Of a DNA stretch of 64,000 nucleotides, positions 49,793 through 61,924 are shown piece after piece. Location: NCBI RefSeq assembly GCF_041146395.1, contig NC_091010.1, positions 51,852,001-51,916,000 of the forward strand. Reading direction: 5' to 3'. The DNA is from Eulemur rufifrons. Lineage: Eukaryota > Chordata > Mammalia > Primates > Lemuridae. Numbering within the stretch: the stretch's first letter is position 1; each line of letters starts with the position of its first letter. A program made the position numbers and the translations under genes. Below the pieces are notes generated by a model. That model saw nothing but the letters and a program-made list of their open reading frames with translations, was not told the origin of the DNA and did not search any database.

Positions 49793-50797
49793 ATGGGAAG
49801 GGCCCAGCGAAAAAACACAGGAAGCACAAAGAATCAAACAGAAAGCTCACCCCCAAAGAGAAATACCGGCTCTCAACCATTTGACACAAACCAGACTCAA
49901 AACACCAACATGTCACAGGAAGAATTCCAATTATGGATCATAAACAAGCTAAATAATATACAAGAATCAATGGACAGACAACACAAGGAAAATGCAAAAA
50001 AAATTCAGGATTTGGAGGAAAAATTCACTAAAGAAATTGAAATATTGAAGAAAAACCAAACTGAACTCCTAGAAATGAAGAATTCACTCAGAGAGCTACA
50101 AAACACTGTGGAAAGTCTCAAAAGCAGGGTAGATCAAACAGAGGAAAGAATTTCAGAAATTGAAGATAACTCCTTTCAACTAAATAAGTCAGTCACAGAG
50201 ATAGATCAAAAAAGTAAGAGAAATGATCTGAGTCTTCAAGAAATGTGGGATTATGTGAAGAAACCTAACTTGAGAGTTATTGGCATCCCTGAGGGTGAAG
50301 AAGACAATAAGCAAGGGTTGGACAAGCTATTTGAAGACATAATCGAGGAAAATTTTCCAGGCCTTGCCAATACTCTAGACATACAGATTCAAGAAGCTCA
50401 AAGGACCCCTGGGAGATTCATAGCAAATAGGAAAACACCACGCCACGTAGTCATCAGGCTGACCAAAATATCCACTAAAGAGTCCCTTCTCCGAGCTGTA
50501 AGGAGAAAGAAACAGGTAACTTACAAAGGAAAACCCATCAGAATTACGCCAGATTTCTCAGCTGAAACCTTACAAGCAAGAAGAGCTTGGGGCCCCATTT
50601 TCACGCTTCTGAAACAGAATAATGCCCAGCCTAGAATCTTGTACCCAGCTAAGCTAAGTTTTCTATACGAAGGAGAAATCAAGACATTCTCAGATAAACA
50701 AAGGTTGAGGGAATTCACCAAGACAAGACCAGCCCTGCAAGAAGTACTCAAAAGAGAGTTACACACGGACCAGCACAAGAAAGATCCACGAATGTAA
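49793..50797 (+). CDS. ORF1: L1 ORF1 protein (RNA-binding chaperone)
   Basis: A 334-aa protein, close to the 338 aa of human L1 ORF1p. It binds L1 RNA as a trimer, coats it in cytoplasmic particles and chaperones nucleic acid during integration. Visible parts: a polar N-terminal tail (1-40); a long heptad-rich coiled coil (about 45-152) with RVDQTEERISEIED at 112-125; an RRM-like domain (about 157-252) starting PNLRVIGIPEGEED and containing TPRHVVIRL; and a C-terminal domain (253-320) with SAETLQARRAWGPIF and YPAKLSF, the conserved RNA-contact stretch. The start ATG is the first in the frame and begins MGRAQRK, like other primate ORF1p. No frameshift or internal stop. The stop TAA leaves the ORF2 frame open directly downstream. 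Confidence 0.97.
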   Translation: MGRAQRKNTGSTKNQTESSPPKRNTGSQPFDTNQTQNTNMSQEEFQLWIINKLNNIQESMDRQHKENAKKIQDLEEKFTKEIEILKKNQTELLEMKNSLRELQNTVESLKSRVDQTEERISEIEDNSFQLNKSVTEIDQKSKRNDLSLQEMWDYVKKPNLRVIGIPEGEEDNKQGLDKLFEDIIEENFPGLANTLDIQIQEAQRTPGRFIANRKTPRHVVIRLTKISTKESLLRAVRRKKQVTYKGKPIRITPDFSAETLQARRAWGPIFTLLKQNNAQPRILYPAKLSFLYEGEIKTFSDKQRLREFTKTRPALQEVLKRELHTDQHKKDPRM

Positions 50798-50836
50798 AAC
50801 TACTCAAGAGCTAAAGATCAAATTCCAGATACCACA

Positions 50837-53800
50837 ATGGCTCAGGAGAGAAAACATTGCAATGAAGTTCTACCCAACAAGCTGAACAAAAAACCGTCTC
50901 ACTTATCAGTTTTCTCAATAAATGTGAATGGCTTGAATTCCCCGCTCAAGAGACATAGACTGTCCCAATGGATAAAAAAGCACAAGCCAAGTATCTGCTG
51001 TCTCCAAGAAACCCACCTAACGAGCAAAGATGCATTTAGACTGAAAGTAAAAGGATGGAAATCGGTATTTCAAGCAAACGGTAACGAAAAGAAAGCTGGT
51101 GTGGCAATCTTAATTTCCAATAACTTAGCTTTCAAACCAACAAAAATAATAAAAGACAAAAATGGCTACTACATACTGGTCAAGGGCACAATTCAACAAG
51201 AAGCCATGACTATACTCAATATATATGCACCCAACCTAGGTGCACCTAGATTCATAAAGCAAACCCTACTAGATCTGAACCAGATGATAGATAATAATAC
51301 TGTAGTAGCTGGAGACTTTAACACCCCACTGACAGTACAGGACAGATCCTCTAAACAGAAAATAAACAAAGACATAATGGACCTAAATAGAATGCTAGAA
51401 CAAATGGGCATGGCTGACATCTATAGGACATTCTACCCAAAGTCCACAGAATATACATTCTTCTCATCAGCTCACAGGACATTCTCTAAGATTGACCATG
51501 TCTTAGGACATAAATCATGTCTTCAAAAATTCAAAAAAATAGAAATTATACCATGCATCTTCTCAGATCACAGCGGAATAAAAGTAACAATGATCACAAA
51601 CAGAAACCCTCACTCTTACTCAAAGTCATGGAAGCTAAATAACCTTCTCCTGAATAATTATTCTATAAAAGAAGAAATCAAGATGGAAATCAAAAATTTC
51701 TTTGAATTAAATGACAATGGAGATACAACTTATCAAAATCTATGGGATGCAGCTAAAGCAGTCCTGAGAGGAAAATTCATATCCATAAATGCCTATATCA
51801 AAAAGACAGAAAACATGCAAATAGACAACCTAACGAATAGACTCAAAGAGCTGGAGAAAGAAGAACAGAACGATCCCAAACCCAGCAGAAGGCGAGAAAT
51901 TACTAAGATCAAATCAGAACTAAATGAAAAGGACAACAAAGAAACTATAAGGGAAATTAATAAAACAAAAAGTTGGTTCTTTGAAAAGATAAACAAAATA
52001 GACACACCTCTGGCTAGACTAACCAAGAGCACAAAAGTAAAATCTCTAATAACCTCCATTAGGAACATGAAAGGAGAAATCACAACCGATGCTACAGAGA
52101 TACAAGATATCATCTATGAATTCTACAAAAATCTTTATGCACACAAACTGGAGAACGTGGAGGAAATGGACAAATTTTTAGAGACACATAGTCTTCCCAG
52201 GCTCAACCAGGAAGAAATAGAGTACCTGAACAGACCAATATCAAGAACTGAAATCGAAACAGCAATAAAAAACCTTCCCAAAAAGAAAAGCCCTGGTCCA
52301 GATGGGTTCACACCTGAATTTTACCATACATACAAAGAAGAACTGGTGCCCATCCTACATAAACTATTCTCCAATATTGAGAAGGATGGAGTTCTCCCCA
52401 ACACGTTCTACCAAGCCAATATAACATTAATACCAAAGCCTGGAAAGGACTCAACAAAAATAGAGAACTACAGACCAATTTCCCTCATGAATATAGATGC
52501 AAAAATTTTCAATAAAATACTAGCAAATCGAATCCAAGTACTTATCAAAAAAGTAATCCACCACGACCAAGTGGGCTTCATCCCCGAGATGCAGGGGTGG
52601 TTCAACATACGTAAATCTATAAATGTAATTCACCACATAAATAGAAGCAAAAACAAAAATCATATGATACTCTCATTAGATGCAGAAAAAGCATTTGACA
52701 AAATTCAACACCCTTTTATGATAAAAACGCTTAACAAAATAGGCATTGATGGAACCTACCTAAAAATGATACAAGCCATATATGACAAACCCACAGCCAA
52801 CATCATACTGAATGGGGAAAAACTGAAAGCACTCCCACTTAGAACTGGAACCAGACAGGGCTGCCCATTGTCTCCATTACTTTTCAACATAGTATTGGAA
52901 GTCCTTGCGAGAGCTATCAGGCAAGAGAGCAAAATCAAGGGAGTCCAAATAGGGAAGGAAGAGATCAAACTCTCACTTTTTGCTGATGATATGATGTTAT
53001 ATCTGGAAAACCCCCAGGATTCAACCAAGAGACTCCTGGAATTGATTAACGAATACAGCAAAGTCTCAGGCTACAAAATTAATATACACAAATCAGAGGC
53101 ATTTATATATGCCAATAACAGTCAATCGGAAAACCAAATTAAAGACTCAATACCCTTCAAAATAGCAACAAAGAAAATAAAATATCTAGGTATATATCTA
53201 ACTAAAGAGGTAAAGGACCTCTATAAGGAAAACTATGAAACACTGAGAAAAGAAATAGCAGAACTTGCAAATAGATGGAAAAATATACCATGCTCGTGGA
53301 TCGGAAGAATCAACATTGTTAAAATGTCTATACTACCCAAAGTGATCTACAAATTCAATGCAATCCCTATTAAATTACCAACATCATTCTTTACAGACAT
53401 AGAGAAAATAATTATACAATTTGTATGGAATCAAAGAAGACCCCGTATAGCAAAAACAATTTTAAGCAATAAAAACAAAATGGGAGGTATTAATTTGCCA
53501 GACCTCAAACTATATTACAAGGCCGTGGTTCTTAAAACAGCCTGGTATTGGCACAAGTGCAGGGACACAGACCAGTGGAACACAACAGAAAATCCAAATA
53601 TAGAACCATCCTCATATAGTCACCTAATTTTTGACAAAGCGGGAAAGAATATACTCCGGGGACAAGAATCCCTATTCAACACATGGTGCTGGGAGAATTG
53701 GTTAGCCACTTGCAGAAGAATGAAACAGGACCCACAGCTTTCACCTCTCACAAAAATCAAATCACGGTGGATAACAGACTTAAACCTTAGGCGTGATACA

Positions 53801-54715
53801 ATCAGAATTCTAGAAGAAAATGTAGGAAAGACTCTTACAGACATTGGCCTAGGTAAAGAATTTATGAAGAAGACCCCCAAGGCAATCACAGCAGCAACAA
53901 AAATAAATGAATGGGACCTGATTAAATTAAAAAGCTTCTGCACAGCCAAAGAAACAGTCCAGAGAATAAACAGACCACCTACAGAATGGGAAAAAATTTT
54001 TGCATACTACACATCAGATAAAGGACTGATAACAAGAATCTATTTAGAACTCAGGAAAATCAGCAAGAAAAAATCAAGCAACCCTATCAAAAAGTGGGCA
54101 AAGGACATGAATAGAAATTTTTCAAAAGAAGATATAAAAATGGCTAACAAACATATGAAAAAGTGTTCAACATCTCTAATCATCAGGGAAATGCAAATCA
54201 AAACCACAATGAGATATCACTTAACCCCAGTGAGAATGGCCTTTATCAAAAAAACCCAAAACAACACATGTTGGCGTGGGTGTGGAGAGACAGGAACACT
54301 AATACACTGCTGGTGGGACTGCAAACTAGTGCAACCCCTGTGGAAAGCATTATGGAGGTATCTTAAACAGATTCAAGTGGACCTGCCATTTGACCCAGCA
54401 ATCCCATTACTGGGCATATACCCAAAGGAAAAAAGGTCATTCTGTAACAAAGGTACGTGTACCCAAATGTTTATAGCAGCACAATTCGCAATAGCAAAGA
54501 TGTGGAAACAACCCAAATGCCCATCAATACATGATTGGATTAGTAAGCTGTGGTATATGTATACCATGGAATATTACTCAGCTATAAGGAATGATGAAGA
54601 TACGACATCTCTATGGTTCTCCTGGAGAGAGTTGGAACCCATTATATTAAGTGAAGTATCCCAAGAATGGAAAAACAAGCATCACATGTACTCACCAGAA
54701 AATTGGTTTCCCTGA
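50837..54715 (+). CDS. ORF2: L1 ORF2 protein (endonuclease and reverse transcriptase)
   Basis: A 1292-aa protein (human 1275 aa). It nicks target DNA and copies L1 RNA from the nick. The APE-like endonuclease (about 22-255) keeps N29, E58, D160, N162, D220, D244 and H245, equal to human N14, E43, D145, N147, D205, D229 and H230 with an offset of 15. The reverse transcriptase (about 510-790) has ITLIPKP (529-535), LDAEKAFDK with catalytic D615, and FADD with D717 and D718. The C-terminal Cys-rich domain has C1145, C1149, H1157 and C1162 (CX3CX7HX4C). The N-terminus is about 15 residues longer than human. All domains are uninterrupted, so the enzyme is probably functional. It is in the same frame as ORF1, 39 bp after the ORF1 stop. 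Translation is expected by unconventional reinitiation, as known for L1. Confidence 0.97.
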   Translation: MAQERKHCNEVLPNKLNKKPSHLSVFSINVNGLNSPLKRHRLSQWIKKHKPSICCLQETHLTSKDAFRLKVKGWKSVFQANGNEKKAGVAILISNNLAFKPTKIIKDKNGYYILVKGTIQQEAMTILNIYAPNLGAPRFIKQTLLDLNQMIDNNTVVAGDFNTPLTVQDRSSKQKINKDIMDLNRMLEQMGMADIYRTFYPKSTEYTFFSSAHRTFSKIDHVLGHKSCLQKFKKIEIIPCIFSDHSGIKVTMITNRNPHSYSKSWKLNNLLLNNYSIKEEIKMEIKNFFELNDNGDTTYQNLWDAAKAVLRGKFISINAYIKKTENMQIDNLTNRLKELEKEEQNDPKPSRRREITKIKSELNEKDNKETIREINKTKSWFFEKINKIDTPLARLTKSTKVKSLITSIRNMKGEITTDATEIQDIIYEFYKNLYAHKLENVEEMDKFLETHSLPRLNQEEIEYLNRPISRTEIETAIKNLPKKKSPGPDGFTPEFYHTYKEELVPILHKLFSNIEKDGVLPNTFYQANITLIPKPGKDSTKIENYRPISLMNIDAKIFNKILANRIQVLIKKVIHHDQVGFIPEMQGWFNIRKSINVIHHINRSKNKNHMILSLDAEKAFDKIQHPFMIKTLNKIGIDGTYLKMIQAIYDKPTANIILNGEKLKALPLRTGTRQGCPLSPLLFNIVLEVLARAIRQESKIKGVQIGKEEIKLSLFADDMMLYLENPQDSTKRLLELINEYSKVSGYKINIHKSEAFIYANNSQSENQIKDSIPFKIATKKIKYLGIYLTKEVKDLYKENYETLRKEIAELANRWKNIPCSWIGRINIVKMSILPKVIYKFNAIPIKLPTSFFTDIEKIIIQFVWNQRRPRIAKTILSNKNKMGGINLPDLKLYYKAVVLKTAWYWHKCRDTDQWNTTENPNIEPSSYSHLIFDKAGKNILRGQESLFNTWCWENWLATCRRMKQDPQLSPLTKIKSRWITDLNLRRDTIRILEENVGKTLTDIGLGKEFMKKTPKAITAATKINEWDLIKLKSFCTAKETVQRINRPPTEWEKIFAYYTSDKGLITRIYLELRKISKKKSSNPIKKWAKDMNRNFSKEDIKMANKHMKKCSTSLIIREMQIKTTMRYHLTPVRMAFIKKTQNNTCWRGCGETGTLIHCWWDCKLVQPLWKALWRYLKQIQVDLPFDPAIPLLGIYPKEKRSFCNKGTCTQMFIAAQFAIAKMWKQPKCPSIHDWISKLWYMYTMEYYSAIRNDEDTTSLWFSWRELEPIILSEVSQEWKNKHHMYSPENWFP

Positions 54716-55094
54716 TCATCACCTAAATACAAATCTGGGAATGACACCAATTGGACATCAGACTGAGGTGGGGGGTGGGGGAGGGGATGGGGGTATGCCT
54801 ACACAATGAGTGCATTGCGCACCGTTTGGGGAGTGGTAACACTTGAAGGTGCTGACTCGGGAAAGGGGGGGTGGGGAAAAAAATATGAAACTATTGTTTT
54901 TAACTTGCACTGTTCACTTAATAATTTATCATGAATATTTCCCATATTATTTCATATCATTGTACAAGAAATAATGTATACATTATGAGGACATACTGTA
55001 TCTAACAAGATATACTGTTAGACTCTTTGATTCTGTAAAACTAAATTGAAAAAATATATATATATAATAAAAAAATAATTAAAAAAAAAAAAAA
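54716..55094 (+). other. L1 3' UTR and poly(A) tail
   Basis: It has G-rich runs at 54769-54793 (four or more runs of G) and 54859-54876, then AT-rich sequence with (TA)n. An AATAAA at 55066-55071 precedes the A tail (55080-55094). The last A residues merge with the target duplication. Confidence 0.9.
55066..55071 (+). terminator. L1 polyadenylation signal
   Basis: AATAAA about 10-15 bp before the A tail, the expected position for the L1 transcript end. Confidence 0.75.
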
Positions 55095-55110
55095 AAAATA
55101 AGCCCAACTC
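55095..55110. repeat. L1 target-site duplication, right
   Basis: Exact copy of 47666-47681. Confidence 0.97.
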
Positions 55111-56920
55111 TTCAAAGAGAGCTGTAATTACTTTGATGAAGTTGTCTAAACACCCAGCTATCCTGTCTTTGCAGGATTAGATGCAAAAGAAGCAGTTATT
55201 TCTCTAACTTTTTCTGCTAATCTCAAAGTGTTTTCAAATGGGAAGGAAAAGGTCATAATTTTTCTGACAAGCTGTTTTCAAAGTATTAGTATAAGCATAA
55301 AAATAATTGCAATTTCAAACTAATCAAAGATATGTTTAGTAGAACAGGCAAATGCTCATTGAATTTTGTATGCAGCTCACACTTTCTATCATTAGCCTTA
55401 TGTGCCTAATTCTCAAAAATCTACCTGGAAAAAATCTTCCCTTTGCTGCTGAGCATTGAGACTCTGAGATAAATCGAACAAAGTCACTGCTGGCTCCACC
55501 ACCAGCAGGTCACTAAGGAAGTTCTGCTTCTGCCAGGCAAAGCCCAGTCTCTCCTCTGTTAGATGTCACTCCTCATATTATTCTAACAAATGGCTGTTTT
55601 TGCTATCCTGTGTCTTGTATAATAGCTTCAGCAGTCTTAATATGTACTTGAACCTGTGTGTCACCATCATAAGATGGCAGTGTCATTTTAATGAGGCATT
55701 TCTTCCCAAACTTTAATGACCATTTTCAAGTATCTTTTATGAGTATCCTGGGCAGTTGTTTTGAAGATCAAATCAGAGAAAATAAAGTTACTATAAAATC
55801 AGGGTAGCTTTTGATGGGCCACTATGAAGAACATCTTATTTGCTCAGGACAAAGAATAGAAACTAGTGACTGAAGGCTGAAAATTTTTAAGAATAAAAGA
55901 GAAAACATCCATTTCAAAATAAACCTTATGGCAGGGCTTATATCAAATGTTCTCATCAGATTTTGATCTGGAAGAATAGAGTTCACTTCTGATATTAATT
56001 CTCAGTTTATAGGAAAGGAAACAAGTTGATAGTAGAGTGTAATTAGAGGATTGTTTATTTAGTATACTAGAAAGTCACACATTGCCTCTACAGAGTCAGT
56101 AATCCTGTTTCACAAATGCATCACCAACACTTGGCCTAGATTCAGGTGTTTAAAACATATTAGTTGAACGAAGTTATAAAGGAATTAATCATTGTCCTTT
56201 ATTTTATAGTGGAGGCTTCTAAATTCTAAAAATATAAACAATTTGTCCAAGGCCACATAGCAAACCTTGAGGCTTACCCTTTAAAAAAATAAAAAAAGAT
56301 TCTGGAACAAAGCAGTGCATGGAGAAAGACTGCCAGGGTGTCTCAAAGTCCTGATCCCCCGTAATTCAGGCCTAGCATCTGCAGTTCAATCTTTTCCTGC
56401 TCTGCTCTTTGCTCAATGACTTCCTAAGGTGATGATGCAGCAAAACCTGATATTGGCAGTTCTTCCTCCCCAAACCTTCCTTTAGTGAGTCCCAACATCG
56501 CATTACCCTATCAGGTTGGTTTCTCACCTTGGCTGATTACGATGTTTTGTTTTGTTTTTTTCCTTTTACCCCAAAGAATTAATAACCAGCTCCTTATTTG
56601 CACTTCTTATGAAAAAGCTTTTGCTTCAACTCCAGCTTGCTATATGTGAAGTGTATGTATTTTTGAACCTGAGAGTTAATCATTACCTAATTATCATCTT
56701 AGGTATTACTCGAGAACTTTGTTTTTCTTGTTTTCTATGTGCCTGATAAATCACGAAGAACAGGTTTACATAGGGGAATCAAGTAGGCATTTGCCATCTA
56801 TTCATCAGGATAATCAAAAATAGCATACAAATGGAATTTGGAAATGGATACGAAACAGGCAGATACTAAATAGATTTAGAAAATAAACTTGAATTTTTGG
56901 ACCTTTTGAGACACTGAGCC
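55111..56920. other. Mostly unrecognised
   Basis: A weak MIR-like piece lies at 56190-56280 ('caaggccacatagcaaacct'). No gene. The 64-codon frame at 56552-56746 is unsupported. Confidence 0.45.
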
Positions 56921-57078
56921 TCAGGATGGGAAGAGACTCTAAAGGTCATCTCATCCCTCTGTGACATACCTGGTCACTGGGTCACTCTATGCTTAAAAAC
57001 GTTAATGATGGGAACCTCACTATTGGCCAAGGCATTCCTGACTCTCAAAGTGTTTTTGTTATATTTTGTTTTGTTTCT

Positions 57079-57118
57079 TGTGTGTGTACACACACATACA
57101 CACACACACATATATATG
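57079..57118. repeat. (TG)n/(CA)n/(TA)n tract
   Basis: Short TG, then CA, then TA runs at the left edge of the L1 insert. Confidence 0.85.
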
Positions 57119-57540
57119 ACTTTATACTTTTAATGCAGTCTTAGGATCACAGCAAAATTGAGTAAAAAATGTAGAGTTCCCATGTATTCTCTGCCCACCC
57201 CCACTAGCCTTTCCCACCATCAACATCCCTCATCAGAATGGTACATTTGTTGCAATCGATGGACCTACATTGACACATCATTATCATGCATAGTCCATGG
57301 TTTACATTAGGGTTCATTCTTGATGCTGTACATTCTATGGGTTTTGACAAATGTATAATGACATGTATCCACCATATCGTATCATAAAGGATAATTTCAC
57401 TGCCCTAAGAAATCTCTGTAATCTGCCTACTCATCTCTCCCTCCCCACCAACCCCTGGCGACTACTGATCGTTTTACTGTCTCTATAGTTTTGCCTTTTA
57501 CAGAATGTCATATAACTGGAATTCTGCAGTATGTCTCCCT
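57119..57540 (-). mobile_element. Old antisense L1 3' end inside CR1/L3
   Basis: 'ggatcacagcaaaattgagt', 'tagagttcccatgtattctc', 'tacattgacacatcattatc' and 'cagaatgtcatataactgga' are antisense of an old L1 (L1M-type) 3' region. Confidence 0.75.
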
Positions 57541-57739
57541 GAAATTTATATCTACTGGTCCAAGTTCTCCCACTTGGAGCTCTACAGGAAGGTAGAATAG
57601 CTCTTTCTTAGCCCTTCAGGTATTTAAAGAGAGCTACCCAGTCCTTTCAGAGTTCACAATTTATTTTCAGGCCCAAATCTTTTCATTCTGCTGTTCCTCT
57701 CAGGATATACATCTAGGATTCGACTTAAAACCATGAAAG

Positions 57740-58125
57740 AAAAGTAGTATGAGTATTAGCACTACTCATGATGTAAATGAAGTAAAATATAAATAAGCCA
57801 GTAGGGTGGAGATCAAACCCCATCCAGCTTTCAGGGACAAAGCCAAAAGGCATTTCTTCCAGGGAGCCACCCAAGATCACCCCAGCCAGTAGATCCCAGA
57901 CAATGCCTTATGGAACTCCGGGTGGTGCTATTCAGATACTCATGCCTTTGTAGGATGGATAGATTGACTCCTTCTTCTAGAATGATACCACAGAAAGTAA
58001 ATTGTTTTGGTGGATCCATAGATTTTGTTACATTCTCACATAAACTCAATGTAATCTGGGGAAATCACTTAACCTCTTTTTCACTTGTTCATTCAACCAT
58101 GAATAGGGAATTGGTAACACAACCA
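57740..58125. other. No recognised gene or repeat
   Basis: Nothing supported. Confidence 0.5.
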
Positions 58126-58129
58126 TAAT

Positions 58130-58325
58130 AATTACCATTTATTAAACATACAACATGTGCTCTGAGGATATTATCTTGATTGCTCACCACAACAACCTTG
58201 AGAATTAGGTTTTATTATCACTGTTTTGCATATGAGAAGCAAAAACTCAGAGAGGACATGTAACTTGCCCCGTGTCACCTAGCTAATGCTAATGAGATTT
58301 TGAACTCATCAGTCTGAAGCTAAAA
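58130..58325 (+). mobile_element. MIR/L2-class relic
   Basis: A well-preserved block: 'aacatacaacatgtgctctg', 'cacaacaaccttgagaatta', 'aactcagagaggacatgtaa' and 'cttgccccgtgtcacctagc'. Confidence 0.75.
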
Positions 58326-58329
58326 GAAT

Positions 58330-60515
58330 AAAATTATATTGATAAAATCATTAAAATATATAGTAGATGTCTTAACTTACATTCTCAGAAAAGCAGAAAC
58401 TGAAATAAAGCCTTATCATATTGATTCTTTGTTATGGAATGCAATTGCAGGGAGCAGGAGGGAGGGACAGAAGAGTAGAGCAGGAAAGGCGAGATAGCCC
58501 ATGACAAGGACACACTGTGAAGCTTGCTGCCCCAAAGGGCAACCACTTGCTCAGTCTTGTGGATCATCCTCCAAGAAGCCAAGCAAATGTGTGTCATGGC
58601 ATACTCTTCATTATATCCAGCTCCTGTCCTGCAATATGAAATCCCATCTATCCTTTGCTGTTAGAGTCCCTTGTTCTGAAATAGTGTTGTGTGGGCTACA
58701 ACGACAATAGACAATAGATCAGACATTTTTTTAAGTCCTTAAGCGGTGATGGTGGAAGCACAGCAGGTAGGGAAGAAAAGCCTGTGTCTGTAGTAAGTGT
58801 CAATTACTGTGAGAAGGGATTCTTTCTCTTCCTAGGTGGAAGGGATCCAATGTAATTGACCTGCCACTGGGAACCAGTGAAGGCATTTGTGCCATGGGGA
58901 GGGATCATCCTGATGACAGGCCTGGTTTTCAGTGCAGTCTGTGTTCGGCTTCCGAAGATGAAAGTCCCCTTAACAGCTGTCCCAGAGGCTCTTCAGCTTT
59001 ACAGTGTGCTTTGAGTTAGCTGTTAGCGGCCCTGAACCTATAATGTTCTAATTTCAGGTTTGCCAGTAAAGAACAAATTTATATTTTTTATAATTATCAT
59101 TTCCCCCACAGCATTCAACCCCTCAGCCACTGCAAACCCAGTGCCTCCCCTTCTGCCTGCACTGTATTCTTATTATACATGACTGAGAACTTCAATGGTT
59201 ATAACCACCCCACTTATCATCAGCAATGATCTTATGGTCATCAGATCAAAGATTAAACCGGTTTCTAAGTTTCATCTCTTTTCTAGAGCCATGTCTTAAT
59301 ACCAGCTGTCTTAATCTGCTCTCTCCCACAAAGCAGGGTATAATGCAAAGAGGTATAAACCACTGCTTCATTCAAGAATGGTATCCTAGGGAGCAGGGTA
59401 GAGGAAAGGAAAGGAAGCAGGTTTCACTAATGCGGTCACAAAGTATAGTCAATGGCATCCAATGGCCCTGTGTCAACAGAAAAGAACCAGGGTGGGAGGC
59501 GAGAAGTATTAATATATGGCACAGGCATGAGGCAGAGAACCTCCAGGTCCAGCCTGGGTGAAACTGGTCAGAGTCCATTCAGAGTGCATTGCTGCAGTCT
59601 CTAGTGAAGTAAGACTCAGGTAAGACCGAGAAGCTATGAAGTGGTGTGTAGACAGTGTCTGATGCAGTGAGTACCACTGGGAATAAGTGAATGCATTTAT
59701 GTCATATTATGATCTTCCTGATCCCCTGAAATCATTTGTCATAGTTATCCAACCTCTTTTATGTTACTGCCCCTAATCAAAGGATTGAATTTGCCCCAAA
59801 TTTCCTGGTGAATGAGTAAGGCCATGATATCAACTAACAGCTACGAAAGCCTCAGCTGTTAAGCATGGTTTTTTCTTTATCTGATTTGTATATATAGGCA
59901 TCTCGCCTGTTTATTGCCTGGATAGAAGTGCAAACACAGCAGAGAAACATAATGAATGCCTTATTTTGACTGTCCAAGCTGAGAGTAATGAAAAAGGCAA
60001 ACTGATAGAAATTAGGAAATATAAATCCAATCTACAAAAATTCTGCTGGGGCTAATAAAACAAGTTATAATATTGGTTGCACAACCAAAAGGCTGCTATT
60101 TTATCATCATTTTTACTGCATGTGATTTTGACATTGACAACATTCTTTTTTTATGTGCTAGTTATATGAATATTCTATTCAATGTTTAATTTAAAAAGCT
60201 GCAGAAACAGAGTAAAGAGCACAGCTCTCAATGACCGGAAAACCAAGAGTCACTAAAGTAGGTTATAAAGTATATATAAACAATGAGGTTATAAACCAGA
60301 GAATTTCAGAGGCCATAGCATTACATCATACTGCAGCTCCGACACCCTCCCTTTTCGCTTACCAATGCCTTCTACCTCCATCTGTCACCCTATGCATACC
60401 CCAGCAAGATGCCTTCTATACATTGCTGAAAAGAAAGGCCCTAGGGAATTTTCCCACAGTCTAAGTCTAAATAAAATAATTTAAGAAATATGGGTGGCTT
60501 TAAACAGTTATTGCA
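58330..60515. other. No recognised gene or repeat
   Basis: The 111-codon frame at 59226-59561 has no recognised domain. Nothing else is supported. Confidence 0.5.

Positions 60516-60518
<3 letters not shown>

Positions 60519-60551
<33 letters not shown>
60519..60551. repeat. (TA)n microsatellite
   Basis: About sixteen TA units. Confidence 0.95.
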
Positions 60552-60553
<2 letters not shown>

Positions 60554-60564
60554 GCATACACATT

Positions 60565-61185
60565 GAAAGGTCCCTATGTGCCAAGCTCTGGGCACTGGTA
60601 ACATAACATTGAATTAAACTGACAAAAATGCCTGTCCACATGGAGATTACATTTTAGATATTGAAATATACACATAAAAAACATACAAGTAAGCAAAATG
60701 AAGTATATGGCATGCCAGTGGAAGATAAATGCTGTGGATAAAATAAAGTAGGGAATACCAACAGGAAATGAAAGAGGAAGGGCAATTGCAATTTATTAAA
60801 TGGTGGTAAGTGTGCTCCTAAGAAAGCAACACGTTGAAAAACAAATTTGATTGGGGTGGGGAGGTGGGGAAGTAGAGAGGGAAGAGCTATTCAGCTACCC
60901 AAATGGAAACTATTCCTAAGGGGAGATACAGCAAGAGTAAAGGTCCCGAGACAAAAGTTGGCTAATGCTTTCCAGGTGGGGCAGGAAGGGCAGTGAGGTC
61001 AAAGTGAGAGAAAAATAGCTAGAGATAAGGTCAGAGAAGAAACAGGCGCTCCTTCCTATGATGATAAGAACTTTGGCTTTCATTCTGAATAAAACAGGAA
61101 GCCTTTGGAAGTCTTTGAGCAGAGGAGTAAAATTCTGACTGGATGTCATTGAAAAATAGAACAAGGTAAGCTCAGCATTGAACAT
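60565..61185 (+). mobile_element. Long L2-type relic
   Basis: 'ccctatgtgccaagctctgg', 'gtccacatggagattacatt', 'gaagataaatgctgtggata', 'ataaggtcagagaagaaaca', 'aactttggctttcattctga' and 'tctttgagcagaggagtaaa' appear in the usual order, with some internal loss around 60800-60920. Confidence 0.7.
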
Positions 61186-61189
61186 TTAA

Positions 61190-61920
61190 ATGTGCAAAGC
61201 ACAGTGCTAAGAAATTTCGGTCCTGTAGGACCTTAGAGTGTCAGATTCATGAAAAACACATAGTCTGCTGCCCAGATCACCAAATAATAGATGATAGATA
61301 TACAGATAGGTTTCCCAGGCATTATATAATACACAGAAGACCTCAATTTCATCATTTACCACTTTTCTAGAAAGTCTGTCTCTTTCCCCCACCACCCTCT
61401 ACAGCACGGTTGAGGTAGGCACATTCAGATACACAGTTTTGCCCCTTGACCCTGGTTTTGTAAGTCATAGTTGAGTTCTTAACTCAAAGTGCATCAATCG
61501 ATACTTCTTCAAAGCCCTTCTTCCACTTCAACCATTTTCTCACATATAGGCTAATACAAAACAGAAATTGGTCTATCATTAGAAAGAAGAATACAGCAGA
61601 AGCTCATAGTGAAACAAAAACAAAAGATAGAGAAATTCTGCTTTCCTACAACTACCTGATCCCCCATTTCAAATTGTACCTAAAGTCCAGATACTATAAG
61701 ATAGGCACTTTCCTGCCTATAAATTATTTTTTTATTGCTTAAGCTAGGTTTAATGGCACTCTAATATGTACAAGGGGGAAAAAAGTCCTAAGTATCTATT
61801 CACTACTCATAGCTAAAGTTTATCTCCCAGAAAACTATAGATTCTGGCCCTTTAAAGGATATGGTATATTTGAAACTATTTTATGCACCTTTCCAGAGTG
61901 AGCTTATTTTCATTTTATCA
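61190..61920. other. No recognised gene or repeat
   Basis: Nothing supported. Confidence 0.5.
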
Positions 61921-61924
61921 TAGT

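Larger units (their letters stand above)
47682..55094 (+). mobile_element. L1: Full-length L1 with intact ORFs
   Basis: A complete, autonomous-looking LINE-1 of about 7.4 kb. In order it has a 5' UTR starting GAGGAAGATGGCGGAG, ORF1 (49793-50797), a 39-bp spacer, ORF2 (50837-54715), a 3' UTR with two G-rich tracts, an AATAAA at 55066-55071 and a poly(A) tail. Flanking 16-bp duplications are identical, so little time has passed since insertion. It would move by target-primed reverse transcription in the nucleus, using its own ORF1p and ORF2p. It is longer than the roughly 6-kb human L1, mostly because of its 5' UTR. Activity is inferred, not shown. Confidence 0.97.
56925..57730 (-). mobile_element. 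CR1/L3-type LINE relic, split by L1
   Basis: The left part reads as antisense L3/CR1 ('actctaaaggtcatctcatc', 'aatgatgggaacctcactat', 'ggccaaggcattcctgactc'). The right part continues at about 57545-57730 ('cttcaggtatttaaagagag', 'ctgttcctctcaggatatac'). The two halves are in the expected order and flank an L1 piece. Confidence 0.6.
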
